A stretch of 42,812 nt of DNA from Bacteroidales bacterium (lineage in GTDB: Bacteria > Bacteroidota > Bacteroidia > Bacteroidales > UBA932): positions 1 to 42,812 of the forward strand of contig JAGBAO010000027.1 in NCBI GenBank assembly GCA_017938925.1. Direction: 5' to 3'. Position 1 is the first letter of the stretch. Each line of letters starts with the position of its first letter. The translations under genes were made by a program, and so were the position numbers. Under the pieces are notes generated by a model. The model made no database searches. It was not told where the DNA came from and saw only the letters and a program-made list of their open reading frames with translations. This document shows, one piece after another, positions 42,479 through 42,812 of the stretch.

Positions 42479-42812
42479 TTAGAATCTGAAGTGTGCAAAC
42501 GCCTTGTTGGCCTCTGCCATTCTGTGCATGTCTTCTTTTCTCTTGAATGCTGCACCCTCGCAGTTATATGCTGCGATGATCTCAGCACAGAGCTTTTCTG
42601 CCATTGTGTGGCCTGAACGCTTACGAGCGAAATTGATCATGTTCTTCATAGAGAGAGAGATCTTTCTTTCAGGACGCACCTCCATTGGCACCTGGAAGTT
42701 AGCTCCACCGATACGACGTGACTTAACCTCAACCTGAGGAGTTACGTTCTCGAGGGCCTTCCTCCAAATATCTAGAGGAGCCTTGTCAGAATCTTTCATC
42801 TTCTCGCCTACC
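42479..42812 (-). CDS. rpsG: Ribosomal protein S7 (partial, N-terminus outside the window)
   Basis: 111 residues to the edge, beginning mid-protein with [20 protein letters not shown] and ending [16 protein letters not shown]7 is about 158 residues, so nearly 50 are missing. The motif [19 protein letters not shown] is typical. 16S rRNA-binding head protein. 21 bases before fusA, as in a standard str operon. Confidence 0.96.
   Translation of the reverse strand, partial: VGEKMKDSDKAPLDIWRKALENVTPQVEVKSRRIGGANFQVPMEVRPERKISLSMKNMINFARKRSGHTMAEKLCAEIIAAYNCEGAAFKRKEDMHRMAEANKAFAHFRF

Overview
The window looks like chromosome of a Bacteroidales bacterium (Bacteroidetes); I cannot fix the genus. 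The signs are a SusC/SusD pair with an ECF sigma/FecR switch, BACON and DUF5689-type lipoproteins, TAnnTTTG promoter elements in place of E. coli-type boxes, GH2/GH39 exported enzymes, and an str operon in which rpsJ follows fusA.

Layout. (1) 1-141: one end of an IS3-like insertion sequence that runs off the left edge. (2) 257-15577: a polysaccharide-utilisation-type locus. A rightward ECF sigma factor stands divergent from a leftward operon: FecR anti-sigma, SusC with STN domain, SusD, metallo-beta-lactamase-fold lipoprotein, BACON/DUF5689-like lipoprotein, a 47-codon small ORF, a GLUG-repeat surface lipoprotein, a BNR_4 beta-propeller protein and a GH39-like glycosidase lipoprotein, closed by a strong hairpin. 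(3) 15589-17391: an AAA/DUF4143 ATPase behind nested inverted repeats, then a convergent Lrp/AsnC regulator. (4) 17780-24664: aspartate-family and methionine synthesis genes metX, thrA, metY and asd, all rightward, with unusually repeat-rich gaps. (5) 24759-26688: DUF456 membrane protein and an M24 aminopeptidase, leftward. (6) 26835-27748: a PerR-box-like palindrome, a 58-aa winged-helix-like protein and rubrerythrin. (7) 27914-32388: exported GH2 enzyme, convergent with an SLC13/TrkA-C transporter. (8) 32546-37878: outer-membrane porin followed by a complete potABCD-type polyamine ABC operon. (9) 37888-39823: beta-barrel protein and a Tat-exported dipeptide-epimerase-like lipoprotein, divergent. 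(10) 39863-42812: tRNA(CAU), rpsJ, fusA and partial rpsG, leftward.

How it fits together. The sugar locus should sense its glycan through the SusC STN domain, FecR and the sigma factor. The glycan is unknown; GH39 plus BNR_4 suggests a uronate- or xylose-containing polymer, and the MBL lipoprotein an extra hydrolytic step. The met/thr block covers aspartate phosphorylation, semialdehyde reduction, homoserine formation, acetylation and sulfhydrylation. The pot block pairs an outer-membrane channel with an inner-membrane importer.

Most worth a second look: the perfect 18-bp inverted repeat holding the asd start codon, the 137-bp tandem repeat ending at thrA, hairpins with different stems but the same loop motif, the small ORF locked between two lipoprotein genes, the PerR-like palindrome, and the PotD with both a lipid anchor and a C-terminal membrane helix.
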